A stretch of 64,000 bases of DNA from assembly GCA_019454045.1 (NCBI GenBank), contig SKCR01006526.1, positions 372,001-436,000 of the forward strand, written 5' to 3'. The notes under the pieces are model-generated. The model saw nothing but the letters and a program-made list of their open reading frames with translations, was not told the origin of the DNA and did no database searches. Position numbers and translations under genes: made by a program. Positions 45,545 to 57,890 of this stretch are shown piece by piece; position 1 is the first letter of the stretch; the number at the start of each line of letters is the position of its first letter. Source of the DNA: Zanthoxylum bungeanum (Eukaryota; Streptophyta; Magnoliopsida; Sapindales; Rutaceae).

Positions 45545-46208
45545 GATTAGAGATATTTTTAGAAAAAAATAATCAAATTACTAATTTGAAAAATAACAAA
45601 GATCAAAGTAAACATTTACTAAAATGCAATTATTTAATAATCTAAATAACTCTCCACTATAATTAATTAAGGAAAACTATTATTTTTAATATAAAATTTA
45701 CAATAAAAGTCATCAATTAATAAGAGAATATAGTTTTTTTTTTATTTTCTTAATATATAAAATTATTTTTAATTTTGCAATGTATAAACACAAATTTTAT
45801 GGGGCCTTACATTTAGGGGATGTGGCCCTAGTCGACTACCTAAGTTGCTTAAGGCTTAAGTCACATATCACGCATGTTAAAATATTTATATTAAAAAACT
45901 ACTAAACAAATGGCAGTTATATTTAATATAATTGCTCATGTTATATATTTATTAGGTGGTGGTATCACGTCATTCATATTTATGTTGCATCTGATGGAAC
46001 TCTCTATTATAGACTATAGTGATGAAAGAAAATCTCAAATCATGGTTGAGATTTAAGATCTATACCGTTGGTACAAGATTCATAATCGTTTTTCATTTTG
46101 GATCATAATTTTTTGAATGTCTAAAATTTGAGATGATTTTAATCCTAAATCCATAATCTAGGAATTGGAAAATTTTTACCTGTCATGACTCATTACCTAC
46201 TCTCTACA
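45545..46208. other. AT-rich non-coding
   Basis: No feature recognised. Confidence 0.4.
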
Positions 46209-46441
46209 ATAGGGTTGGTAGAAAATCTCAATTTTCGATGGAGATTCGGGATCTCGTACCGATAAAAAATCATCTAGAGTTAAAATTCTAGTCAAGATTC
46301 GTGATAATTTTTTATCCCAAATAAAAATTGGTCTGATATTTGAGACAAAAAAATTATCTCGAATTTTAGGTTAAAATTCATTCCTAATCAAAATCAAGAC
46401 GGGATGGGATAAGACCTACTCGAGACATTGTCGTCCCTAAT
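46209..46441. mobile_element. Degenerate hAT-like MITE
   Basis: Begins ATAGGGTTGGTAGAAAATCTC and ends GACATTGTCGTCCCTAATA, which could be imperfect terminal inverted repeats of the TAGGGNTGNCA kind. TSDs do not match clearly. Confidence 0.35.
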
Positions 46442-46691
46442 ATCCTCGGGGCCTAAGGCCATTTTTATATTTTGAGGATCATGGCATAACATAATATTAT
46501 AATAAAAAAATTGGGATCCTTAGCCATTAGTTATTCAAGAAAAATTTGGGAGCCATAGACGGACGCTTCACTAGCCTATACTTAAGGTTAGCCATAGATT
46601 GGGATGAGACGTGTCAATTACCATCTCAACTCTACATGACTGGTCTGAGAATTTAAGCTGGAATTACTCTTAACTTTGTGTGTGTGTGTGT

Positions 46692-47585
46692 GTTGATGAT
46701 GTTTTTTTGAAACCCCTTATTCAGAGGAAGGTTGAAGAAATGACCCGATTATAGTGTGTGATGAGATGTTCCCTCTAGGGATAGATTCTGAGGTGAGGCA
46801 AGTGATGATGGTACCTGACTCGGCCATATTAAAGAAGATATTTTGGGTACTCTGATAGTTTTTTAGCCCGACCTGGTGAGGTATCATTTGTATAGGGTAA
46901 ACAACCCGACCTGACTACTTTAAAATATGGATTTGAAATAGTACCATTTGTCTCGATTACCCGACTCGAGGAACGAAGTTGGGATTGTGACCGACTAGTT
47001 TGGAAGCATCACAACGTATGCCTTTCCTGGAAAGAAGTGCATCTAGAAGACCAATAATGAAAGAGATAAGGCATCGGTTCACAATGATTATAAGTTCTGC
47101 CAACTGCAATAGGCCAGAGGCCTCCATAGGCCGTGTAGTGCATAGAAATAAGTTTATTTGATTGGCTGAGGAGGTTGTGAAAGCAATGACTAAGGGTTGT
47201 AATGATGATTTAGTGGCATAAGTTGACGTCATGGTCGATTGCAAAGGTGATTTGAGAACCTATATAAATGGGTAAAGTCATTGTAGAAATGGTTAGCCTT
47301 TTTAGCTAAAAATTTGAGAAAGAGCGAGATTGTAATTTGAGAGCAAATTTCTAGTGATTGAGAGAGAAAATGAGTCATATATCTGACCATATTGTATACC
47401 TGAGGGGTTATTCGCAACAAAGTTTCTTTGTTAGACGTTGGGTCAGTAGATTAGACTCACTCTCCGCCGAACCACGTAAATCTCCACATCTATGATTATT
47501 TGTCTTTTGCCAAATTTGTGCAGTTCCCACTAACTAAACAAACTTACAGTTAATATAGATTTATTCGATAGGTGAAATCTAAATC

Positions 47586-47588
<3 letters not shown>
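46692..47588 (+). mobile_element. Solo-LTR-like remnant, Tat-type gypsy
   Basis: Pattern similarity to the LTR at 26756: PPT-like and promoter-like stretches, then CGCCGAACCACGTAAATCTCC (47465-47485), TGCCAAATTTGTGCAG, AACTAAACAAACTTACAG and a GATAGGTGAAATC end. A TATATAAATGG box lies at about 47262. Borders are approximate and there is no internal coding region. Confidence 0.5.

Positions 47589-47638
<50 letters not shown>
47588..47638. repeat. (AT)n microsatellite
   Basis: About 50 bp of uninterrupted AT dinucleotides. Confidence 0.95.
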
Positions 47639-47641
<3 letters not shown>

Positions 47642-47895
47642 ATTGAATCTCATTGCTAGTAACATCCCATTGAGCACATGACATAGAGCAACTATTATAA
47701 CATCTTTTTGTTCAGTGCATGTTCCCATGAGTTAAGTATCACATTGCATAGATAATTGAGAGATTATTTATATGAATTTAAAAAAAACACTATCTAATTA
47801 CTAATATCTTATAAATTAATGTTGAGACCAACAAAGCATCAACCCCACGTTTATAAACATAAAAATATAATAGAAGTAAATTCCCAAACAATCAT

Positions 47896-47985
47896 GTGAA
47901 TAAGTTACTTATTCTACGCATGCATATTTATTCCGAGTATGGGCCAATAAAGCTTCAGAGAAATTATGTGACATTTACTACAAAG
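47896..47985 (+). other. Segment resembling the ERF promoter
   Basis: CATGTGAATAA, CTTATTCTACGCATG, GAGTATGGGCCA and AAAGCTTCAGAGAAA appear here in the same order and spacing as CACGTGAATAA, CTTATCCCATGCAC, AAGTATGGGTCA and GAAGCTTCATCGAAA at 37928-38000. No AP2 coding sequence follows within the window. Confidence 0.5.
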
Positions 47986-48428
47986 AAGGATATGGAATTA
48001 AACCGTGTTAAGTTTTTCATTATTTTTTACCATACGTATTTTAATAATAATACATATTAAAATTCAATTACAAATAAATTATTATCCAATAATAATTATA
48101 ATTATATAAATCTAATTATAAAATTAAACTCAACACTGAAAATAAATCCTACTATAAAAGAATCCCTAGAAGAATCCCAATTACTGATTAATGAGTAAAT
48201 TATGGTTAGTTTTGGCAGTAAAAATAGTTTTGTAAGAAATTATAAATTTTACATGTTTAAATAAAATATATTACATGTTTAAATAAAATATATTAAGAAA
48301 TAACACGAAGGAGTGTTAGTAGCTTCATTTAAGTGTGAATAATAATCTTAAGTTGTTGTTAGTGGTTTTTCATCATGAGAAATGTTCAAATACCGATGTG
48401 GGACATGATAGATATTGCACTTAGCCCA

Positions 48429-50008
48429 AAAATACATAATAGAGGATCAAGGGCTTGGAAAGGCTGATGGAGATTGATAGAATGACTTGATCTTGTTGTA
48501 CAAAAGAGTTCATATGATAGCTAAATGAGTTGATGATGGAGCAAGTTGACAAGCCGACCCAACCTAGAAAAGAAATGATGTATTTGGGTTTATCAGGGGA
48601 TTTGTGGAAACCAACCCAAGTGGTCTATGTTAGCTACCCGACCTGGTTAAGGAAGCTAGAGGGAGCTTTGACAAGTATCATCTGTCTCGGTATGTCGACC
48701 TGAGAAACGAATATGGGATCACAGACCGACCTGTATTGGAGTCATATGACATATGCCCTACTTGGAAGCTTGAGCTTCTATAAGGCTAATGTGACGGAAG
48801 TTGGTTAATGGCTCTCATTGGGAAGAGACCCTACCAGACGGAATAGTATTGGAGAAGTTGAGTTATAGGCTGTCACACCAATAAAGCGTGTAGCAGTGGC
48901 CAGAATATTGGAATGATGGATTTTCGCTGACATGTGTGGTTGATCCAAGTGTCAGTACATCTGTTTGCTAAGTGGTTGGGAAAAGAAGCATGGGGCAATG
49001 ATGACAAAGCTGAAAAATGCATAATATAGGCTCAAGGGCTCGGAAAGGCTGATAGATTGATAGAATGACCTGACCTTATCGTACATAGAAGTTTATATGA
49101 GAGCTAAATGAGTTGATGATGGATCAAGTTGACACGCCGATCCGACCTAAAAAAAGTGATGTATTTGGGTTTATCTGAGGATTTACAAAAACCGACCCGA
49201 GTGGTCTATGCTAGCTACTCGACCTGGTTAAGGAAGCTAGAGGGAGCTTTGAGTCTTTGACAAGTATCATCTTCCTCGGTATGCCGACTCGAGGAACGAA
49301 GATGAGATCACAGGCCGACCTGTATTGGAGTCAGATGACGTATGCCCTACTTGAAAGCTTGGGCTTCTAGAAGGCTGTGTGACGGAAGTTGGTCAATGGT
49401 TCTCATTGGGAAGAGACCCTACCAAACGAAACAGTATCAGAGCAGTTGATTTATAGGCTGTCACACCAATAAAGCATGTAGCAGTGGCCAAAATATTTGA
49501 ATGATGGATTTTCGCTGACAGGGGTGGTTGAGCCAAGTGTCAGTACGACTGTTTGTTGAGTGGTTGGGAAAATAAGCATGAGGCAATGATGACAAAGTGA
49601 CAGAAGCTGACATTATGGACGGTGAAATAGTGGATTTGAGAGCCTATATAAAGGAGTTGAAGACTCATATTAAAGGATTGGTTGGCTAATTCTGTATCTT
49701 ATAACTTCTAGAGAAACTGAGAGTTGAAGAGTTAGTGATAGAGAGAGAAAGCAGGTTACCACCCGACCACTTGAAAGATTTATACCGGACTTGTTGTAAA
49801 ACTCGATGTGCTTATTTTCGTATTCTTATATTCTACCTCACTCATAGCTTGGGTCAGTCTTGACCCCAATCAATAATAAAATACTACTCTTTCTCATGTA
49901 GACATATGTTGAAGCCATTCTCTATCGAACTAATTAAATTATGTGTTTTATTGTCTGCTTGCTAAATTTGTATTTGATTACCTACTAACAAACAAATTCT
50001 TCGAGTGA
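48429..50008 (+). mobile_element. Gypsy-like solo LTR with a 580-bp internal tandem duplication
   Basis: The unit 48429-49009 is repeated at 49010-49600 (GGATCAAGGGCTTGGAAAGG, CCGACCTGTATTGGAGTCA). After it come a TATATAAAGG box (49652), GAGAGAGAAAGCAGGTTACC and a CTAACAAACAAATTC end like that of the Tat-type LTR at 27424-27436. No internal gene is present. Confidence 0.55.
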
Positions 50009-50337
50009 TCAATTAATATTAATATTTTAATATTTTGATAGTATAATATTGTAATATTTTAATTTTAATATTTTGATATTATAATATTACAATATTAATA
50101 TTTTTAATATTTTTAATATTTTAATTTTAATATTACAATATTAATATTTTAATATTACAATATTAATATTTTTAATATTACAATATTAATATTTTTAATA
50201 TTTTAATTTTAATATTACAATATTAATATTTTAATATTACAATATTAATATTTTTAATATTTTAATTTTAATATTACAATATTATAATATTGAAATATCA
50301 TAATATTAATATTTTAAAATTTTAATATTAATATGAT
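50009..50337. repeat. AATATT-type AT minisatellite
   Basis: About 330 bp of near-pure A/T made of ACAATATTAATATTTTAATATT variants. Strongly palindromic at short scale. Confidence 0.9.
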
Positions 50338-51262
50338 TACAGAAGAAAATTAATTTTTTTAATTTTTAATGCAATGCGCCATAATTCCACACTCCTCCAT
50401 CATTTGTTAATGCGGCGTGGACAATGTTAAATAATACATTACATAGTGGACAAATTGTCACCAAACATGTGATTTCACTAATTAATGCAATTTAAGGTGC
50501 TTAATGCACCATAATCCAATGCAGCAAACACACCCTAACCGCACTTGATTTTTCTTAGCAATCCAATGAATCACCTTTGGACTTCTACTAGTCTCTTTTA
50601 TAAGCTCCACCACATTTTTTGTATCCTATTCAATAATAAGAATCAACTAACCTATTGAGCATGATATATTCCTAATCTAATACCCTAGGCCTCAACCATC
50701 TCAATGTCATCAATGAATTGAACCTAATCAATATGGATGGTAAAATTCGGACCCGGATCCGAAAATAATTTTCATGTCCCGGGTCCAGACCAAAACCCAG
50801 GAAAACTCATCTGGATCCGGACCTCAGTAACCCAGTACGGGTCCGGGTAAATCCGGATTCGGATCTGGGATCCTCATTTTTTATATTGTCACAGACTTAC
50901 TGTCTCACACTTTCATTGAACTGATATAATCATATAACTTATAAGCATGAGCCAACAAGCATGAACATGATGATAGATTACAAAACACATAAGAATGTTT
51001 AAGTTTGAACCTTCTCCAATCTTTTAACATGAAATATGACATTAAAAAACATAAACTACAAATTCAACGAACATAATTACAAGGAAAAAATACATAAGCA
51101 TGATAAATTTAGAAACTTTCTTGATCAATCATCATTCCTCAAGTCATTAGGGTCAATCACTTGTGACGCATTAATTATTTGTTCTTCAACTTCAAGATCT
51201 TCAAGCGTTTAACGACCTAATAATAGAATAATAAACAAATAGAGATTAAAGTTGTGTTAGTG

Positions 51263-53270
51263 CTAAAATAAAAGTTTATTAGAAATACATATGAATTTTA
51301 CAATAAATAAGCAGTTTTTACCTCGTATCTCACTCCACAACCAATTTTGAGTACACATCAATGCCTCCAAAGTATCTGGATGAAGCCTACTACGATGAAG
51401 ACTCAAATGCCTACCTTTGGTGCTAAAAGCGGACTCAGAAGCAACAGTAGAAACAAGAATAGCCAAAAAAATCCCTTGCAATCTTAACAAGTACAAGATA
51501 TTTGCCCTTGTTATTACTCCACCATGACAAAATATCAAAATTGCTAGTCGGAGGTAAAACACCTTCATCTAAGTAAGTCTCTAACTCAGACTTAGATTGC
51601 TTGTAGTTTATTTCTTGAGAGATAAATGAGTCACACTCCCCATTTATACTCTCATCCATCAAAATAGTAGATTGTGTTGTTGAACCAGATCGAGAATTAC
51701 CAATTCCTAAGGCACCTCCTCCAACTTGACTCATGCCCACCGCATGTTTTACCTCATATTCATACACCAAATCAGAGAAAATCTTAAATATTATATCAAT
51801 ATGATATGAAAATGCCTCTCCATAAATCTTAGGGGAAAAAAGTTGATCATTAACTTCTTAAACCTATGATCTAGCATGTTCCCTACAGCCATCACTCAAT
51901 GAATAATTCCAATACTTCTCATACTTTGACACCATTTTAGTAGTCATTTTCCTAATCCTTTCAATATGTGATTTCTCTCATAAAGTCATTGATAAACTAA
52001 TTTCACATATCTTAGGGAAAAAAAATTGAGGTGGGATATCGAGTTCTTGAAAAAAATTCTGTTAAATTAAAAAACACATTCAAATGCTCACACATAATCT
52101 TTGCTAACTCCCAATCTGACTCACATGGTAGACATTTATAATTTTTATCACGTTCCTTCAACCAAAAAAAATGCATCTTTAAACAAAGAAACAGTACTTA
52201 ACATTAAGAAAGTTGAATTCCACAAGTTTTACAATGTATAATCAAATTTTTTGTCTCCTTAAGACCTAATTGGCGTACTGCAGTTTCCAAATTTTTCAAC
52301 TCTTCTGGGTGTAGCTGTCTAATAAAGCACTGAATCTTTTATCTTTTCAACACCTTTTTTCATTACAGATATTTCGTCTTTCACTATCAAATTCAAGATA
52401 TGGACCCATAATCAATGAATTTTGTACAACTTTATCAAGTAACATGTCAATCATATAATCATTAGCAGAATAATTATCTATCGTTAAAGTTGACACCTTC
52501 CTATCAATATTCCAATCCATCAAGCACTCGTACAAAACATTACATATCACTTCACCAGTATGTGGAGCAGGCACAAAAATAAACCTGCAAACAAATAATG
52601 TTATTAAAATCATTAAAATGTATTTATATTTAAATATATATAATACAAATGAGACGATGTTACCTTATGATACGACTCTATGGCACCCATAAGTTATCAA
52701 TATAATGTGCTGTAACAATCATATATCAGTTACTAGCAGTTCACATATATGTAATAATTACAATTCTATTCTTACAAGATTTCAATGAATTGATTATCTT
52801 TGACTTCTCAATTTCATAAAGCTTCAAAATTTCATTCTTTATGGTGTTCCTACTTATTGTATCAAGTGTTGGTTGAAGCAACTCTAACAATTCACAAAAC
52901 CCATGATATTCAACAAAAGAAAGTGGAAGCTCACGCAAGATAATCATTCTTGCAATCGTAATCATCACCGCAATCATATCATATTTTGGGTGTAAATGCA
53001 TCTGGTTTACATCCCTGAAAGTTTTTCTTAAATAACACTTATAATGTTTCTTAAACTGTGAAGTCTCACTGGAATATTTTCCTGTCAACACTTTACCACA
53101 ATAGTTGCATATAGCATCAATATCTCCACCATCAATTTTTTTTGCCTTTTAAAATCTTCACCATCTCTCTTTTGTCGATCACCAAATAAATTAACACCAG
53201 GGCCACGGCCACGCCCTCGACCACATCCGCAGCTACTTTGACTTTCTACGTGTGTTGAATTATGTTCAAC
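51263..53270 (-). pseudogene. hAT transposase, frameshifted
   Basis: On the minus strand in N-to-C order: a Gly/Arg-rich start and BED-type zinc finger (CNYCGKVLTGKYSS near 53108-53066, with a shortened CxxC-to-H spacing), a region with YDMIAVMITIARMIILRELPLSFVEYHGF (given as its two halves at 52990-52880), a catalytic-core part with LTIDNYSANDYMIDML (about 52496-52447), and the C-terminal dimerisation domain VASESAFSTKGRHL (about 51450-51410). Several frameshifts and stops break it, for example just before VSTVASESAF. The enzyme would cut and paste hAT ends. This copy cannot be active. Confidence 0.9.
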
Positions 53271-53353
53271 TTCAAAAATATTGACATCGTCTTATATGGT
53301 GTTAATCTTATCTAATCTAACTTTCATGTTATCAATAGTATTTTCAGAGATAC

Positions 53354-53863
53354 TGTTTGCACAATTTTATGCTTGAAGAAACGTGTAAGGTTCAAACCTC
53401 CTGAGACAAAGTCTCAGCAAGTGGTGTTTGATTAAGTGAATAAGCCTCAAAGGGGCACAAGCACACAAGTTACAGTCCTAAAGACTACGAAATAAAAAAT
53501 AAGATGCTCGTTTGAGTCTTCATTTGATCGGGGTTCCTTTTTTCTCATCACATGAGTGAGCCTTTTATAGTGGAATTTGTAAACTTATTGGACGATTTCA
53601 ATCCGTAACTTCCCTACAACTGCCGAGTCATGCCTTCAACCGTTGAGTTGTGTGTCATAACTACCTGATCGTGGAGGAAACTGTCTAACTGCTGTAATCG
53701 TGGGATCAACTACATCATGTATTCAGTCGTCATGATTCTTTTATCGTCCTAATCGTTGTGTCGTTTGTTGATTGATCGTTCTTCCACTCGTCGCCCTGCT
53801 TGCCTTTGCCTTTTACTTTTTCGCTCTAAGATGATTTCGCTCTAGGGTGATTTTTCTCTGTCA
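53354..53863 (-). repeat. Probable 3' LTR of the inserted gypsy fragment
   Basis: Read on the minus strand, a GAATTTGGGGGACAATTAT purine tract (53882-53864) is followed by TGACAGAG at 53863, the likely LTR start. The far border (about 53354, TGTTTGCACA on the plus strand) is a guess. No second LTR is found near 57.5 kb. Confidence 0.5.
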
Positions 53864-54090
53864 ATAATTGTCCCCCAAATTCACCTTGATTGAGTTGGAA
53901 GAGAAATCGAGGTAAATTTCTTGATGTAGGTAGAATTCAAGGCGGTAGACGTTGGCCTACAAAGCCTTGTTCAATTGTTTTGTCGAGCAATCCTTTATGT
54001 TCTCCATGCGAGTCCATCACTTCGTCAATAAATTCGCGACCTTTCCCAATACGTTTCATCATGACGCCCATTAATGAGCCGTTTTTCATG

Positions 54091-54375
54091 TCATTTCAAT
54101 GTCCTCTTGCATCGAATCACCTTATGCCGTCCGTTCAGAGCGTATTCTTCCTCTTCCAGTTGTTGTTCGCTCTTGTGACTCCTTTCTATCAAACAATCTA
54201 CCATGCATGCCTCTCTTATTATGTCCTCTGTCTGGTGCGCTAATAATTTATCCCTTAAGGCCGAAATCACGGCCTGAGCCTCGGCTTCATTTTCTCGCTC
54301 CGTCATATAGGCCATTAAGTTGGCCTTGGTATCCGCGAGTGCGGCGTGTTCTTTACTCTGCTTGTTCTTCTTCAT
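54091..54375 (-). other. Short charged ORF downstream of the protease
   Basis: A 94-residue minus-strand open frame rich in Glu, Lys and Ala (predicted helix). It lies between protease and PPT, where pol would be expected. No homology is recognised; it may be non-coding. Confidence 0.3.
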
Positions 54376-54471
54376 TTGAACTGTTGTGCGTCAATTCTCC
54401 AAAGACCACTGTGGTCGGTCTTATTGCGCGAAAAAATTATTTAGCAGACCTGCGGGGTATGGCTCGTCATT

Positions 54472-55335
54472 TTAAGCCACAATGGCCGAATTTTCCCCTT
54501 CATTTAGAACTCTGGTCGGCCCATAATTTCCTTCATACATGAAGTATTCGACCGAATTTGTCTTTGCAGCGAAAGGCTTGTTGTTAGCATCTACTATTTC
54601 CACTCCGTCTCTCTGGTTCCAGAAAACTAGGCATTGATGAAGAGATGAAAGAATGCATCGGCTACTGTGTATCCAATCTCGTCCTAAAAGCATGTTATAT
54701 GTGGTTGGTCCATCTATAACGAAGAACACTACGGTCTTCGTAGTACTCCATACTTGCAAGTCTAGTGGGACGACCCCTTTGGTCGTCGTTGCCCCTCCAT
54801 TGAAGCTTGTTGGCACCACTTCTGTAGGGATGAGGTCGTCTTCTGACTTTGCTAAACATCCCAGCATCCTAACCAGGATTGCATTGATGGCTGCTCCATT
54901 GTCAATCAACACTTTTGTGATGGGTATCCCGTTGGCCCTTGATTTTACATACAACGGTCGTAGGTGTTTCGTCATTTGTGGTTGTGGTTTTGGGAATATC
55001 ATCTTCCCTGATAGGCCTACCTCCATTGCTTGTTCATTCTCGTCGTTGGCCCGAGGTAGTTTTCCCTTCATGTCCCACCCAGAAAGTGGTAATGTGACCG
55101 ACTCATCGTGAGAGACATTATTGACGACCAGTCTTCGCTTTTCCGCCCTGGTAACGGTCCGTCTTATTTTGGGCGTCCCATATAGGATGAGGTATGTGGA
55201 TCGTCCCAAGTCTTCTCCTAGCGTTCCGACTGCAGGGTTGTCGGCATCATTCAATTCTTTGAGAAGCGGATTCTGTAATATTACCCTTCTTCGTGCTTCA
55301 GTTCTAATGTCTATTTCTTCTTCCATGTCAGTCAT
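54472..55335 (-). pseudogene. pro: Gypsy aspartic protease
   Basis: 287 codons. A retropepsin-like fold is suggested by VLIDNGAAINAI (Asp-Asn-Gly in place of Asp-Ser/Thr-Gly), a GVVPLDLQV strand and the YNMLLGRDWIH block that ends gypsy proteases. The upstream part carries gypsy Gag-Pro linker sequence. The Asn at the active-site triad would normally inactivate the enzyme. An RT domain does not follow. Confidence 0.82.
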
Positions 55336-55361
55336 TTCCTCTTCCGAAGCCTCTCTATCTG

Positions 55362-57479
55362 TTATCGAGAGTGCTGCAAATTCTGTTTCATCACCATCAT
55401 AAACATCTTCGTTATTTTCAGACCCTTCACTGTTGTCCCCTTGAAATTTTCGGACAACAAGTAATGATTAGCCACAACCGGTGGCATACTGCCGAACTGA
55501 ATAACAATAGGGGGTTCTTCGTCGTCTGTCTTCTCCCGTTTTCGTCTATCAAACTTGGTGCGCTCCTCGCAGTTCGATGTTGTCCCTTCTCTGTTGTCAC
55601 TCTTTTTACTATTTACATCTGGTTTCTTCCCTATATAAGCATTACGGCCTATGGGGACCTTCATTTCACCTTGTTGGCGCATCATACGGCCATAATTCCT
55701 CTGGTGCCGCCTCAGTTGCGTCCTTGTCATTTCGTCCACATGAGGGTAGTTCCTTTCTGCACGTTGCCCCGAATGTGGCCTATGGTACGAATGCCATACG
55801 TTGGGCCGATGAATTTTTGGCCTAAACGTCCTTACATTTTAGACGAAAATTGAATTCTCACCGTAGAATTTTGGTGCGAAGGTCCTCGGTTGCCATGCTA
55901 CTGCCTCTTTCTTTACAGGCCTTTCACATGTATCTTCCAACTCCCTCATCCATTCTATATTGTTCTTGCACCGTACACAGAGATTTTACCGATCCTTCCG
56001 TTCTTGGGGTGTTTTAATCATTTCCAGAGCGCTCGGACGATGACCGTCCTGATCTTCATCTAGGACCAACTTGAACTTTGGCAAGTTCATTTTGGTAAGG
56101 TCCGAGTTGATCATGTTTAGTTCTATCGGCTTTGGAAAAGGGTTATCGTCCACCGTCATCTTTTTTTCGAACATTATTCGTCCAGATTCTATGGCATCCT
56201 GCAAAATATTCCGAAAAACGAGACAATTATTAGTTGAATGAGACCATGCATTATGCCACTTACAATATTTTTTACTACCGATTTGCTCGGCGTTTGGCAA
56301 TGTGTGGCGATCGCTCAAACTAATTTGCTTGTCTTTATATAACTGATCGAATATGGCATCGACTTTCGTGATATCAAAAGAGAAGTTTCTACTCATTTTA
56401 TCGTTCTTTTCCTTGGCTTGGGGTTCAGCCCACGCCTTACAAACGTACGGCTTCCCTTTAACAATTCGGCCAAACATAAGTCAGCTGATTCGATATCCAT
56501 TTCGCCTATTTCATAATCGATGCTCTTATAATAAGTTCATTTGCTGGAATTTTTCATTTGCTCCTCCTCTCTTAATAACCGTTTATAACGCACTACACTA
56601 GTGGTGAGTTGAGGGAGATCCCAAAATTCGTGATCTTGAAATTTCTTTTTCAGATCGAAATTGAGACAACTTTGGGCGATTCTCACAAATTCATTTTCTG
56701 GCAAAGGCACATAACATCGGTCTCGGGCCACTTTGAACCTTTGTAAGAACGTCTCGCCCCATTCTCCTGGCAACTGTCTCGAGTTTGCCAAATCGGCCAG
56801 GGCCACTTCAGATTCGGTCTTGTAGAATTACGCATGGAACAACTGTTCCATTTGTTGCCAATTTCCTACCGAGTTGGGTGGCAAGCTGACATACCAGGAG
56901 AAAGCTACTCCTGACAGCGAGCCGTGGAATAACCTCAACTTATGGAAATCAGTTGTTTCTCCACACTGAAGGGTAAATCATCTTATGTGTTCCATGGTAG
57001 AAACTTTCCCAGACCCTGTAAACAGAGAAAAGTCTGGTACTTTGTAATTCCTAGGCCACGGATATGCCACATCGATCCAATCTGGATATGGCTTCCGATA
57101 CCTCGGCCGAATTGGTCGTACCCCAAGACCGAATTGATTTTGAAGGATCTCGGTCATCTGTTCTCTCAACATGTCATTGCCATTGAATGACATTACTATG
57201 GGTGGTGGTTGTGGTCCTCTCACAAGTGGGACATAGTCGTGATTCTGCCCCTGAAAATCCTGGAGACCTTGGGGCAACATCACTTCATGTTGTGCCATAT
57301 TTGGCCCTTGGTGTAGGTTTGGCCCTAGATGTGGGACATTGCCCCCATGACTTATTCTTCCCCTGGAAGTCGTAGGGACAGTGACCCATTACGGATGAAT
57401 ATTGCTCGAACCAGCCTCTTGACTGCTTGGTGCAGGAGGAGGTGTAGTCCACGGTAGGGTTGTTCCCCCGTTTACACAT
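55362..57479 (-). pseudogene. gag: Gypsy Gag, broken in several pieces
   Basis: Minus-strand pieces at 57479-57285, 57298-56978, 56806-56537, 56477-55986 and 55739-55362 follow the order of a Tat/Ogre-type Gag: a Pro/Gln-rich N-terminus, a YPDWIDVAYPWPRNYKVPDF block, the core with WGETFLQRFKVARDRC and CLNFDLKKKFQ, a CKWHNAWSHSTNNCLVFR zinc-like motif (about 56260-56210), and a basic RTQLRRHQRNYGR linker. Frameshifts and stops separate the pieces. Confidence 0.8.
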
Positions 57480-57540
57480 TTGGCCATTAACTCATTTAAT
57501 GAGCTTAGGTGTGACTCACAAAAAATGATATTTTTTCGTT

Positions 57541-57890
57541 TTAAAAAAAATTAACCGATCTACCAAAAATATTTTACGAAACTAACTAAAATGAGGCAGC
57601 AAGCCAGCAACTGAGAAAAACATGCAAAAATGAGAAAGGAGTAAACATGCAAAAGCAAGTGTAAAGTAAAATGAAGTCGCACTTGATGCAGATGATGACT
57701 GATGTGAGAACTGAGAGTCTGAGAAGAGAGGGATGAAGATGATGTGATGAAGAGCTGCGGGTTGAGGCGATGGAGTTGGAGTGAAATGAGCTGTGAGAGT
57801 GAGAGTGTGAAATCGTGACTTGAGAGGCAACAAATGAGAAGATAAGATTAGGGAATCAGGATTTTGCCCCTTTTTTTTTAATTAACCGGA
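57541..57890 (-). other. 5' non-coding part of the hAT element
   Basis: Sequence between the gypsy fragment and the right hAT subterminal repeats; rich in GATGATG/GAGAGTG purine motifs on the plus strand. No gene is seen. It is probably the transposase 5' UTR or promoter. Confidence 0.4.

Larger units (their letters stand above)
53354..57540 (-). mobile_element. Truncated gag-protease gypsy (Tat/Ogre-like) inserted in the hAT element
   Basis: Contains Gag and protease remnants on the minus strand and one probable LTR. RT, RNase H and integrase are absent between protease (54472) and the PPT (53882). The 5' LTR and PBS are also absent. It is either a 5'-truncated copy or a non-autonomous derivative. 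Confidence 0.65.

Noticed and set aside
54099..55853. Plus-strand ORFs between 54.1 and 55.85 kb
   Set aside because: They are shadows of the Gag and protease frames on the minus strand and have no recognisable domain.
57582..57833. Minus-strand ORF with hydrophobic residues near 57.6-57.8 kb as a membrane protein
   Set aside because: It lies in the hAT 5' non-coding region. Low complexity (CAT/CTC-rich) explains the composition.
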